DNA of 64,000 bases. It comes from Acinetobacter sp. GSS19 (GTDB lineage Bacteria; Pseudomonadota; Gammaproteobacteria; Pseudomonadales; Moraxellaceae). The notes below the pieces were generated by a model that searched no databases, was not told where the DNA came from, and worked only from the letters and a program-made list of their open reading frames with translations. A program made the position numbers and the translations under genes. Below are positions 52,920-61,303 of this stretch, piece by piece. How positions within the stretch are numbered: position 1 is the stretch's first letter; every line of letters begins with the position of its first letter. The DNA is taken from positions 868,001 to 932,000 of the forward strand of contig NZ_CP117520.1 in the NCBI RefSeq assembly GCF_028621895.1, given 5' to 3'.

Positions 52920-52950
52920 AAAATAGCTATGGGGTTCAGCGGACGCTTAC

Positions 52951-52958
52951 GCTTATCT
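52951..52958. repeat. Target-site duplication of IS66, right copy
   Basis: GCTTATCT, identical to 49155-49162. Confidence 0.9.
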
Positions 52959-53012
52959 CAACCAACCTACATATCCTTATAGTCCAGAAAATTTCACAAA
53001 AGAATCCTAAAT

Positions 53013-54266
53013 TTAAAATTTTCTCATTTCTTTTATGTATTTGGCTTTATAGCCACCAAGCACAATATCTTCAATGGCATTCATCGCTTCACGTAGTTTT
53101 TTATCACTCACTTGAATGTAACCAGCAGTCACATCACGGTCATCATCTTCTTTATGGTTGAGTAACCGTTTGATTGTGTAGCGCCCATAATCTAGATTTT
53201 CCGCAATAGAGCCAAATGTCCTTCTCAAATCATGAAAGGTGAAGTGTATCCCGCATGATTCATTAATCTTATTTCTTACTTTTGAGATATTCACGATATG
53301 GCCAGCAGTAGACTTGGCGGAAGGGAAGACCCATTCACCTTGGATCTGACGTCTGCGTTTCTTCATCAGCTCAAACAGAAAGTCACCCATAGGTAGGGTG
53401 TGTGGTTCGCCATTCTTTGGATCTATAGACGTAATGTGACCATATTTGAGATCAATGCTGCTCCATGCAATGGATTCACATTCATCTCGGCGGAATCCGG
53501 TCAAAATCAACGTGAGTAGAAAGTCTCTGTTGGTTTCATTCTTCTGGCCACGATCCGAATATTCAAAGACTGCTTTGATCCAGTCTGGCAGCTGATCCTC
53601 ATTGATATAGCTCTTTCTTCTTTTGATTTTATTCCATGCATTTTTTGCAGTAAGTGTTTTAACCGGGTTATGAGCATCTAAAAGTGGTTTATCGTTTTCA
53701 TCTAAGTAATGCTCAACGGAATAGTTATATATAGCTCTGAATACTCGCATTGCCATATTTGCCTGGGCCATACTTCTTTTTGACAGCTCGGTATGTTTTT
53801 GCTGAATCATAGATCTGGATATTTCATCCAGCTTGATAGCCTTCCAGTCATCCAGATAGTTATTTAGAACGATCTTATAGTCAAAAAGCGTACGTGGCTT
53901 TAGGTTCTTATGTTCAAAGTAATTCTCGAACGCTTCTTCAAGTGTTGGCTTTCTTTTTGATAAGTCACTTTTAGCTTTCTCATCTGCAATGGCTTTTCGT
54001 TTTTCCTCATTTGGATTGATGCCTTGTGACATCTTAGCCAGCCTTTCACGGGCGATTTCACGCGCCTGGACAAGGGTAAGGTTGCCATGTAGACCAATGG
54101 TAGACCGTACTGTTTTGCCTAGAACCTTCTTCTCAACGATGTAAGTTTTATATGAAGCATTCACACGGATAGCAAAGCCAATTAGCTCACTGTCACGATA
54201 AATCGCCGGAACCAATTCAAGTTGGTCAATAAATGACTTTGTTAGCTTTACTCTTGATGACGACAT
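53013..54266 (-). CDS. Tyrosine recombinase / P4-type integrase
   Basis: A 417-aa site-specific recombinase. The N-terminal arm-binding DUF4102-like part has DSELIGFAIRVNASYKTYIVEKKVLGKT; a SAM-like core-binding domain follows. The catalytic domain has the first Arg in LTGFRRDECESIAW, HDLRRTFGSIAENL, the late His in LLNHKEDDD and the Tyr in VTAGYIQVSD. All are intact. It sits 160 bp from a tRNA gene but faces its 5' side, and no excisionase or cargo can be defined on its left except IS elements and one exported protein, so it is probably a remnant of an integrated element. Confidence 0.93.
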   Translation of the reverse strand: MSSSRVKLTKSFIDQLELVPAIYRDSELIGFAIRVNASYKTYIVEKKVLGKTVRSTIGLHGNLTLVQAREIARERLAKMSQGINPNEEKRKAIADEKAKSDLSKRKPTLEEAFENYFEHKNLKPRTLFDYKIVLNNYLDDWKAIKLDEISRSMIQQKHTELSKRSMAQANMAMRVFRAIYNYSVEHYLDENDKPLLDAHNPVKTLTAKNAWNKIKRRKSYINEDQLPDWIKAVFEYSDRGQKNETNRDFLLTLILTGFRRDECESIAWSSIDLKYGHITSIDPKNGEPHTLPMGDFLFELMKKRRRQIQGEWVFPSAKSTAGHIVNISKVRNKINESCGIHFTFHDLRRTFGSIAENLDYGRYTIKRLLNHKEDDDRDVTAGYIQVSDKKLREAMNAIEDIVLGGYKAKYIKEMRKF

Positions 54267-54336
54267 GGCTAGAATCGCTTATTGTTTGCAACACTTAGCA
54301 ATATAGCACAATAGATTCTAGCGTCTACCATGAGTC

Positions 54337-54362
54337 TACTTGCAAAAAATACTTGCAAAAAA
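54337..54362. repeat. Two tandem 13-bp repeats upstream of the integrase gene
   Basis: TACTTGCAAAAAA occurs twice head-to-tail (54337-54349 and 54350-54362) between the integrase start and the tRNA. This could be arm-type integrase sites, a binding site for a regulator, or chance AT-rich repetition. Confidence 0.5.
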
Positions 54363-54427
54363 TAGATGTGTTAGCTAGTATTGCATTGTTGTTAAGACAT
54401 TGAAAACACAATGTTTTAAAACTTATA

Positions 54428-54504
<77 letters not shown>

Positions 54505-54702
54505 AATATATCAATCACTTAGAGATTAAATTCCTAAGTGATTTTTTATTGCCAAAATCCATGTAAGCCCTATATAGGAATTTCTTTATTTCACTCGAAA
54601 TTGAGAAAGAGACTTATTTTTTCATCAAAAGTTTCTGCCAATCCTCTAGCTGATCGATTACATTAAAGTCCAAGTTTATATAAATTCTAGTCAGGTGATG
54701 AA

Positions 54703-54966
54703 TTGCAGAATCTTCACGAATTTTCCTTGGATGAAACCTCACGTATTATCGAAATGGCATGGGAAGACCGGACACCCTTCGAAGCCATTGAACGTTTGTT
54801 TGGTTTAGATGAGTCGAAGGTGATTCGTTTAATGCGAAATCATTTAAAACCCAGTAGCTTCAAATTATGGCGTGAGCGTGTAGCAGGACGAAAAACCAAA
54901 CATCTAAAATTACGTGCGCCTGAAGTCAGCCGTGCTTATTGTTCACGTCAATATAAACGCCACTGA
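54703..54966 (+). CDS. TIGR03643/DUF2805-family small protein
   Basis: An 87-aa basic protein starting at TTG 54703, chosen because AGGTG lies 7 bp upstream. The sequence DETSRIIEMAWEDRTPFEAIERLFGLDESKVIRLMR followed by LKPSSFKLWRERVAGRKTKH is the family signature. The first half looks like a helix-turn-helix, so DNA or RNA binding is plausible. The family's function is unknown. Confidence 0.85.
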   Translation: MQNLHEFSLDETSRIIEMAWEDRTPFEAIERLFGLDESKVIRLMRNHLKPSSFKLWRERVAGRKTKHLKLRAPEVSRAYCSRQYKRH

Positions 54967-55280
54967 GCAGGACGGAAATTTAAATCTAATCATCATGTAT
55001 TTATATTCAAACCAGTGTTTGTGGTCAGGTCATCCACTTCATTAACGATCAGATTAGCCATTCACCGAAAGTTTGTATGGCAGTTCAATAGAAGGTTGTC
55101 CAGAAAAGACTTGAAAGTTTAAAAAATGCACGCTTTGTTGTGGTCTGTGCACTTTAGTGTTAACACACTGTTGTCATGGGCTGTTTTGGTTGCAAACTTA
55201 CTATCAAACCTCGACATCAAATTACGTGATATCGTACAGAATGCATTTCAGTAAAATCTATAAAAGAACAAGGAACTGAG
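54967..55280. other. 314-bp intergenic region
   Basis: No ORF, repeat or hairpin that I can support; presumably holds the promoter of the next gene. Confidence 0.4.
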
Positions 55281-55712
55281 ATGCCTCAATGCTTAAAGAT
55301 AGCTGAGAGAATTTATCAAACGGTGAAAGAAAAGAAAGGGTTTACTGATGATCCCCTCGAAGATCTGAATAATTTGATGATTGAGTTAAGAAATGCCATT
55401 AAAGGAACAGAAATCAAATTATTATACAATTACATAGATTTTGCCGAGCTGATGGTCAACCCGGTTAATGATACCAATATCAAGTTAGATTTGAGCCTGA
55501 TTCCTAAGAGCCGTAACTCGCAGGAATTTATCTTATGGCTGGCGGGAGCAATTGAAAAAATTACTGTAGGGGCTAAAAAAGAGCTACCACCGTTAAAAGC
55601 GAAGATCAGCTTATCTGCATATGAAAATGAAGAAAACCCAGCATCCCCCACAGTACCTGTAAATAATGGCGAAGAGATTATTGAGTATTTTAAAATAAAT
55701 AAAATGGAATAA
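55281..55712 (+). CDS. Hypothetical protein
   Basis: A 143-aa soluble protein with no signal peptide or membrane segment; AAGGA lies about 8 bp before the ATG. The first half is predicted helical and charged (IAERIYQTVKEKKGFTDDPLEDLNNLMIELRNAIKG), and the end is Pro/Asn/Glu-rich. I recognise no family. It stands alone and ends at a strong hairpin. Confidence 0.6.
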   Translation: MPQCLKIAERIYQTVKEKKGFTDDPLEDLNNLMIELRNAIKGTEIKLLYNYIDFAELMVNPVNDTNIKLDLSLIPKSRNSQEFILWLAGAIEKITVGAKKELPPLKAKISLSAYENEENPASPTVPVNNGEEIIEYFKINKME

Positions 55713-55717
55713 TTAAA

Positions 55718-55750
55718 ATGAAAGCCTAAAATGATGATTTAGGCTTTCAT
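55718..55750. terminator. Terminator-like hairpin after the hypothetical gene
   Basis: ATGAAAGCCTAAA / TTTAGGCTTTCAT, a perfect 13-bp stem with a 7-nt loop. The flanking T run is weak. It lies between two convergent genes. Confidence 0.65.
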
Positions 55751-55815
55751 GAAATTTTATAAAAATAAAAAGAATAGATGTGTAATTTACCCCGTTCTGT
55801 ATTTTAGAACATTTT

Positions 55816-56289
55816 TTATTTTTGATTGCTGACGATTTTTGAAATATTTTCTGTAATTTCTTTCAGCAGGTCTTTTAATTTTTTTTCGGGTGTGCCGGTA
55901 TAATGACAGCGAAAATTATAGATTTTATCCTTATACCAGATGCAATAGAAAAAAGTACCGACGGGTTTTTCATGTGTTTCAGAGCCACCTTTTTTTAATA
56001 ATCCGGTACAAGCCACATATAAATCAGCGAGGAAAAACTTTTTTCCTTTATGGATCATCTCTTGCGTCACTTGCATTGATTCAGCAGTGTATTGCTCAAT
56101 GAGTTCTGAAGAGATCCCTAGGACATTTTCTTTGACTGTTAAATCGTAGCTGACCAAGCTTCCAATCAGGATGTCACCTGAAAAAGGACTGAGGGAAAAT
56201 TGATAAGCGAGATAGCCTGCCGAAGCACTTTCAAAAAAAGCTACTTTAATCTTTTTTTGCGAGAGTTGTTTACAACACCGATTAAACAT
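55816..56289 (-). CDS. Divergent CinA C-terminal (PncC-like) domain protein
   Basis: A GGAG 6 bp upstream fixes the start at 56289 (MFNRCCKQLSQKKIKVAFFE), giving 157 aa, close to E. coli PncC; a longer ORF to 56337 would add a false signal-like segment. PncC deamidates nicotinamide mononucleotide. The family ESCTGG appears here as ESASAG, the FxRGxVxYSNxxK region as LIGSLVSYDLTVKENVLGIS, and EKPVGT is kept. The IAGPxGG loop is replaced by CTGLLKKGG. The catalytic Ser is thus retained but the surrounding loop has changed, so activity is uncertain. Confidence 0.7.
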   Translation of the reverse strand: MFNRCCKQLSQKKIKVAFFESASAGYLAYQFSLSPFSGDILIGSLVSYDLTVKENVLGISSELIEQYTAESMQVTQEMIHKGKKFFLADLYVACTGLLKKGGSETHEKPVGTFFYCIWYKDKIYNFRCHYTGTPEKKLKDLLKEITENISKIVSNQK

Positions 56290-56604
56290 AAGCACTCCTA
56301 TTAGTACTATTTTTAATAGCATCAATTTTTTAGCCATTAGAGATTTATATTGTTGAAAATTTTAGAAGTTTATTTGTGTTTTTAATGGGTTGTGTAAATT
56401 ATATTGCTAAGAAAGATTTTATTAATTTGTAAATTGATTCAAAAAATAATTTTGTAATTTTTATTATAAAACTTAATGTTTTGTATTTAATCATATTTTT
56501 GTACTTATCGTGGTTTTCGGATTACTGAATTTCACAAAATTCACGTAGGAATAAACAAGCACTCACGTAAGGTGTTTTTTAGATTTCTAATTCGGAGAAT
56601 GGAA
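56290..56604. other. 315-bp AT-rich divergent promoter region
   Basis: Very AT-rich sequence between the PncC-like gene and the HDO gene. Several TATAAT-like strings occur but none can be singled out. Confidence 0.4.
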
Positions 56605-58059
56605 ATGACAGTAATCGTGAAAGACAGATTATTGAATCTCTTGCAGGGACAATTAAACAGTTATTATGAGTGGGTCGGTTTTTTTTTAGATCCCAATATT
56701 TGTGATTATGAAAAAGAAAAACACGCAGCACATTTTCTGAATAAAGAACTCGAGCAGATTGATTTATCTCTAGTGGCTTTTCCTGTTGAAATTAGCCAGA
56801 TTCCCGCCTGGTGTCAGGCAGAAAATCAAACAACGGGTGTCAAATATCAAGCCTATCTAGAACGGCGGCGTGGCGGAGCTAAGCGTGAATATTTTCCCCA
56901 TATCGGGCAAGCTTTTGAGTTCTTGGTCAAGATTGCACCAGTAAAGAAAGTGGATGGTGCTTGGCTGTATAGTCTACTGCAATACTGGAATGCCCCGACT
57001 TTTCATGACCTGATTCTGATTTATCTAGAAGAGTTAGGACTCGGGCAGACCAGCGCTAATCACGTCTGCATGTATGATGATTTGCTGCGTGTCTTGGGGC
57101 TCGATGATTTTGAAGATCTGCTGGAAGATCAATACTATCACCATCCGGCTATTCAGCTGGCTTTAGCATATGCACCAGCCGAGTTTATTCCTGAAATTAT
57201 CGGCTTCAATTTGGGCTATGAACAGCTGCCTTTACATTTATTGATTACCAATTATGAGCTAGCGGAATTGGGGATCGATTCTAAATATTTTAATCAGCAT
57301 ATCACCATTGATAATCTCGACAGCGGCCATGCGTATAAGTCCATCCAAGCGGTTGAATGCTTTTCTGAAAAATATCCCGATCAGGCCCAGTTCCTGCACC
57401 GATTAAAACGAGGCTATGTACTGAATTATCGTGGAGTCAGCTCAACACAGATCATTCAGAATCTTGATCTGCAACAGTGGGTTTATAAAATTTTTAAACG
57501 GAAGGCCCGAGTGGGTCAGTTAATCCATAATGATAAATGTAAGTTCGCCAATCGATCGGTGAATCAGTGGCTTTCACAGCCGGAAAAAGTAGAACAATTC
57601 CTTGAGCATCTGGTTGAACATCGTTGGATCCAATTGAATGCCGATCCGGAACAAAGCCGTTTCTGGCAATTGATCCATCATGTCGATGGCAAGATGTATG
57701 GGGTATTTAGTCTAGCAGAACAACAGATGATCCATGACTGGATTGCGGGAGATAACGGTGGCAGCAGTTATCTGGCCTGTAAAAAAATCATGCATCAAGA
57801 CCAGCACATTCAGGCCCATCTGTTCGACTATTTTGCTGATGACGAGCTGGAAACCCTACAAAATAAAATCGCTCAAGCGCATACCGTGGCGCATAAAATT
57901 TGCAAGCTGATCCCGTTTCTTGCTCCCGGACTACATCACAAAAATATCGGTCTGTGGAGTACCCAGAAATTCGTGGAATGCCTTTTCCCTTATGTGATCC
58001 ATCATCCGATCTCGAACCAGCCCATTCATTTAACCCCTCAAAATATTCATTCTCCATAA
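56605..58059 (+). CDS. Heme-oxygenase-like diiron oxidase family protein (iron-containing redox enzyme)
   Basis: From the ATG at 56605 (GGAG 7 bp upstream; earlier starts at 56572 and 56599 have worse spacing) it is 484 aa. The middle shows the Haem_oxygenas_2/HDO pattern: LEELGLGQTSANHVCMYDDLL, then FIPEIIGFNLGYEQ, then FNQHITIDNLDSGHA, whose Glu/His/Asp residues would hold two irons. The C-terminal part (about 290-484) is unassigned and contains many His. HDOs such as UndA and SznF use oxygen for unusual oxidations. Reaction here is unknown. It lies 12 bp upstream of katE in the same direction. Confidence 0.82.
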   Translation: MTVIVKDRLLNLLQGQLNSYYEWVGFFLDPNICDYEKEKHAAHFLNKELEQIDLSLVAFPVEISQIPAWCQAENQTTGVKYQAYLERRRGGAKREYFPHIGQAFEFLVKIAPVKKVDGAWLYSLLQYWNAPTFHDLILIYLEELGLGQTSANHVCMYDDLLRVLGLDDFEDLLEDQYYHHPAIQLALAYAPAEFIPEIIGFNLGYEQLPLHLLITNYELAELGIDSKYFNQHITIDNLDSGHAYKSIQAVECFSEKYPDQAQFLHRLKRGYVLNYRGVSSTQIIQNLDLQQWVYKIFKRKARVGQLIHNDKCKFANRSVNQWLSQPEKVEQFLEHLVEHRWIQLNADPEQSRFWQLIHHVDGKMYGVFSLAEQQMIHDWIAGDNGGSSYLACKKIMHQDQHIQAHLFDYFADDELETLQNKIAQAHTVAHKICKLIPFLAPGLHHKNIGLWSTQKFVECLFPYVIHHPISNQPIHLTPQNIHSP

Positions 58060-58071
58060 AAAGGTCGTGAC

Positions 58072-60174
58072 ATGAAAGATAAAATGAAAAGTCAAAATAA
58101 AGACAATCAAAATCAAAAAAATGAGCAATTGGATCAGGTGCGTAGTGACCCAACGCATCAGGTACTCACCACCAATCAAGGAGTCAAGATTGCAGATAAC
58201 CAGAATAGCCTGCGAGCTGGCATTCGTGGTTCAACCTTACTCGAAGATTTTATTCTGCGCGAAAAAATTACCCATTTCGACCATGAGCGTATTCCTGAGC
58301 GCATTGTGCACGCCCGCGGGGTCGGGGCACATGGCTATTTTAAGGCATACCCGGGTAATGAACGTTTTACGAAAGCAGGTTTTTTGACGGATCCTGATAT
58401 TGAAACGCCGATTTTTGTGCGTTTTTCGACGGTGCAAGGGCCGCGTGGTTCCGCGGATACCGTGCGTGATATCCGTGGTTTTGCGATTAAATTTTATACT
58501 CAAGAGGGCAATTATGATTTGGTCGGCAATAACGTGCCGGTATTTTTTGTCCAAGATGGCATTAAATTCCCAGACTTTGTACATGCGGTGAAGCCAGAAC
58601 CGGATACTGAAATTCCGACTGGTGCATCTGCGCATGATACCTTTTGGGATTTTGTTTCTCTGGTACCCGAGTCGGCCCATGCGGTGATCTGGGCTATGTC
58701 CGATCGCGCCATTCCACGTTCGCTACGCGCGATTCAGGGCTTTGGGGTGCATACTTTCCGTTTGGTAGATGCTCAAGGGAAAGGGCGTTTCGTGAAATTC
58801 CACTGGACACCGAAACAGGGCTTACAGTCTTTGCTTTGGGATGAAGCACAAAAATTGGCCGGTAAAGATCCGGATTTTCACCGCCGTGATCTGTATCAGG
58901 CCATTGAACAGGGAATTTATCCGGAATGGGAATTGGGTGTGCAGATTGTCGAAGAAGAAGATGAAATGAGTTTTGATTTTGACCTGCTTGATCCCACTAA
59001 AATTATTCCAGAAGAATTGGTGCCAATTACCCCATTGGGCCGTTTTGTACTGAACCGTAATGTTGATAATTTCTTTTCGGAAGTCGAACAGGTCGCATTC
59101 TGCCCGGGGCATATTGTGCCTGGAATTGATTTTACTAATGATCCACTGTTACAGGCGCGATTATTTTCCTATACCGATACTCAGCTGAGCCGTCTAGGCG
59201 GACCGAATTTCCATCAGATCCCGATTAACCAGCCGGTTTGCCCATTTCATAACAACCAGCGTGATGGTATGCATCAAATGCGGGTATTTAAGGGACAGTC
59301 TTCCTATCAGCCGAATTCGACAGGGGATAACTGGCCGATTGAGACGCCTCCTGCGGAGCAGAATGGCGGGTTTGAAAGTTATCAGGAGCGTATCGATGGC
59401 TCTAAAATTCGTCAGCGTAGTGAATCCTTCTCAGATCACTTTTCGCAACCACGACTGTATTATAAGAGCCTGGCACCTCATGAACAAAAGCATGTGGTGG
59501 AAGCCTATACCTTTGAGCTGAGCAAAGTCAAAAATCCTGCAATCCGTCAACGTCAGGTGCAACAGATTTTGGCCAATATTGATCCTGATCTGGCACAGCA
59601 GGTTGGTAAGAACCTAGGGATAGAAGTCATTGACCTGGAGCAAAAGTTTAAAGAAAGTCAGGTGGAAAAGTCGGCCAAACTTTCGATGCAGGCCTTTATC
59701 CCGGAAGATATCAAGGGCCGTAAGATTGCCGTGTTATTGCATGATCAGGTCTATAGTGATGGTCTGGAACAGGTCAAAGCCTGGGCGGCACAGGAAGGGG
59801 TTATCATTGAGCTGCTCACCCCAAGTGTGGCACCGGTCAAAGATGCACAGGGCAAGACACTGCCTTCTGACGGCATGCAAAGTGCAGAACCATCGATTGC
59901 GTATGATGCGGTGATTTTACCGGATGGAGCCAATCTGGATGCAGTACTGCAAGATGGCATGGTCAAACATTATCTGCTCGAGGCGTACAAACACTTAAAA
60001 CCGATTGTGTTCTTGGGGAATCGGACGGCTTTCTTCGAACAGCTCGGACTCTATGAAGACGAAGGCACCTTTAGCCAAGCTGATTTTATGCAGGTGACTG
60101 AGCCATTAAAACAACTGCTGCGTCAGCACCGTGTCTGGTCTAGGGAGCCAGTAGCTGCTCTGGTTCCAGCATAA
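58072..60174 (+). CDS. katE: Large-subunit monofunctional catalase HPII (KatE)
   Basis: A 700-aa clade-2 catalase. The hydrophilic N-terminal arm (KSQNKDNQNQKNEQLDQ) leads into the heme core: distal His in RIPERIVHARGVGAHG (near residue 80), Asn in NYDLVGNNVPVFF, and heme-ligand Tyr in ARLFSYTDTQLSRLGG. The C-terminal flavodoxin/DJ-1-like domain (about 545-700) has GRKIAVLLHDQVYSDGLEQ. It degrades hydrogen peroxide, typically in stationary phase. It is 12 bp after the HDO gene and ends at a terminator. It is complemented by katG elsewhere in the window. Confidence 0.97.
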   Translation: MKDKMKSQNKDNQNQKNEQLDQVRSDPTHQVLTTNQGVKIADNQNSLRAGIRGSTLLEDFILREKITHFDHERIPERIVHARGVGAHGYFKAYPGNERFTKAGFLTDPDIETPIFVRFSTVQGPRGSADTVRDIRGFAIKFYTQEGNYDLVGNNVPVFFVQDGIKFPDFVHAVKPEPDTEIPTGASAHDTFWDFVSLVPESAHAVIWAMSDRAIPRSLRAIQGFGVHTFRLVDAQGKGRFVKFHWTPKQGLQSLLWDEAQKLAGKDPDFHRRDLYQAIEQGIYPEWELGVQIVEEEDEMSFDFDLLDPTKIIPEELVPITPLGRFVLNRNVDNFFSEVEQVAFCPGHIVPGIDFTNDPLLQARLFSYTDTQLSRLGGPNFHQIPINQPVCPFHNNQRDGMHQMRVFKGQSSYQPNSTGDNWPIETPPAEQNGGFESYQERIDGSKIRQRSESFSDHFSQPRLYYKSLAPHEQKHVVEAYTFELSKVKNPAIRQRQVQQILANIDPDLAQQVGKNLGIEVIDLEQKFKESQVEKSAKLSMQAFIPEDIKGRKIAVLLHDQVYSDGLEQVKAWAAQEGVIIELLTPSVAPVKDAQGKTLPSDGMQSAEPSIAYDAVILPDGANLDAVLQDGMVKHYLLEAYKHLKPIVFLGNRTAFFEQLGLYEDEGTFSQADFMQVTEPLKQLLRQHRVWSREPVAALVPA

Positions 60175-60184
60175 AAAACAAAGT

Positions 60185-60212
60185 AAAAAAAGCTCCATTA
60201 GGAGCTTTTTTT
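60185..60212 (+). terminator. Terminator of katE
   Basis: AAAAAAAGCTCC / GGAGCTTTTTTT, 12-bp stem with a 4-nt loop, 11 bp after the stop. Confidence 0.92.
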
Positions 60213-60297
60213 ATTTAAAAATTGAAAATATTAATACCCATGCAGGCCGCTATTAAAAATAAGTCATACAATAAAGGTGAAGGTTTATAAATCAATA

Positions 60298-61275
60298 TTA
60301 TTGAACAAGACGTTTAATTTTGACTAAAGCCAGAGCAATTCGTTCAATCTGTTCATAGCCGGGTTGATCTAATTCTTCGCCAAAAACATCAGAATCTATT
60401 TCTGAATAATCATAATGAAAATCGGAATATTGATTCATGAGCTGTTTTAGTGCATTGAGAAATTTATTTCCTTGTTCATGAATTGCAACACCTGTATATA
60501 AAAACAGGCTGCCATGTGATGTTAATCTATGCATTCCTTGTTTAATAATATTAAAGGCTAAATCAGTGCCATCTAATTGGTTGCCACCATGCCGATATTG
60601 ACGCTCCTGTGGATCGATTAAATAAGGAGGGTTGGTAAAAATTAAATCAAATTCACCTTGTAGCTGATTAAATAAATCACTATATAAAAATTGTATATGA
60701 TTTACTCCCGCTGATTTTGCATTAATATCACTGTAAAACAATGCTTTCGGATTAATATCCGTAGCATAAATTTCCCGAATATCTGGAAACTTTCTCGCGA
60801 GGGTAATCGCAGCCGCAGAGCTTCCACAGCAAATTTCTACTATCCTGTGTGGAGAAAGCGGTTGTTGATTTAGATATTGGGTTAAATGATAGTTAAAACG
60901 ATAAGTGTCTGGACCGAAGAAGACGGCGTCTTGCTCTACGGTGGGGAAAGCGGAGTGAATAAACAGTTCCTCTCCTAAACTCGCTACTCGGACGGTACTG
61001 ACCCATTGCTGCTGTTGTGGCCGGATGAGTTGAGCAGCCTGTAATATATGAAATAATTCCGGTGGAAAATCAGCTGCATAAAAAGGGAGATTCCAGCCAA
61101 AAATGTCCTGGAAGCTCACTGCAGTTTGCATCGCACGCAATTTTCGATTGACAATGCGTTGATGAGACAGAGGGGTAATGACGCTAAATTGATAACGGTG
61201 CTGTTTTAAATAATCCAGTAAAAAAAGCAGAGCCTGCTGTTGCTGTGCAAGCTCAGGATGAACACTTTGATTCAT
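60298..61275 (-). CDS. PrmC/HemK-like SAM-dependent methyltransferase
   Basis: A 325-aa protein with a class I methyltransferase domain (about 120-270): VEICCGSSAAAITLA as SAM motif I, IYATDINPKALFYSDINAKSAG, and the NPPY motif in DLIFTNPPYLIDPQERQYRHGG. NPPY marks methylation of amide or amino nitrogens of Gln, Asn or bases. The N-terminal 110 residues are unassigned. It is followed upstream by the SDR gene on the same strand, 28 bp away, so probably one operon. Confidence 0.82.
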   Translation of the reverse strand: MNQSVHPELAQQQQALLFLLDYLKQHRYQFSVITPLSHQRIVNRKLRAMQTAVSFQDIFGWNLPFYAADFPPELFHILQAAQLIRPQQQQWVSTVRVASLGEELFIHSAFPTVEQDAVFFGPDTYRFNYHLTQYLNQQPLSPHRIVEICCGSSAAAITLARKFPDIREIYATDINPKALFYSDINAKSAGVNHIQFLYSDLFNQLQGEFDLIFTNPPYLIDPQERQYRHGGNQLDGTDLAFNIIKQGMHRLTSHGSLFLYTGVAIHEQGNKFLNALKQLMNQYSDFHYDYSEIDSDVFGEELDQPGYEQIERIALALVKIKRLVQ

Positions 61276-61303
61276 GATTTTTCCTTATTTTTATTGTATA
61301 AAA

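Larger units (their letters stand above)
49163..52950 (+). mobile_element. IS66-family element, interrupted by an IS3-family element
   Basis: The ends are GTAAGCGTCCG at 49163 and its complement ending at 52950, flanked by a perfect 8-bp duplication. Total length is 3,788 bp; subtracting the 1,275-bp insert and its 3-bp duplication leaves 2,510 bp, normal for IS66. It carries tnpA (split), tnpB and tnpC in order. The intact duplication suggests fairly recent insertion. Confidence 0.93.

Noticed and set aside
56290..56337. Lipoprotein-like N-terminal signal on the PncC-like protein
   Set aside because: A strong GGAG six bases before the internal ATG at 56289 points to translation from there, which gives the normal family length.
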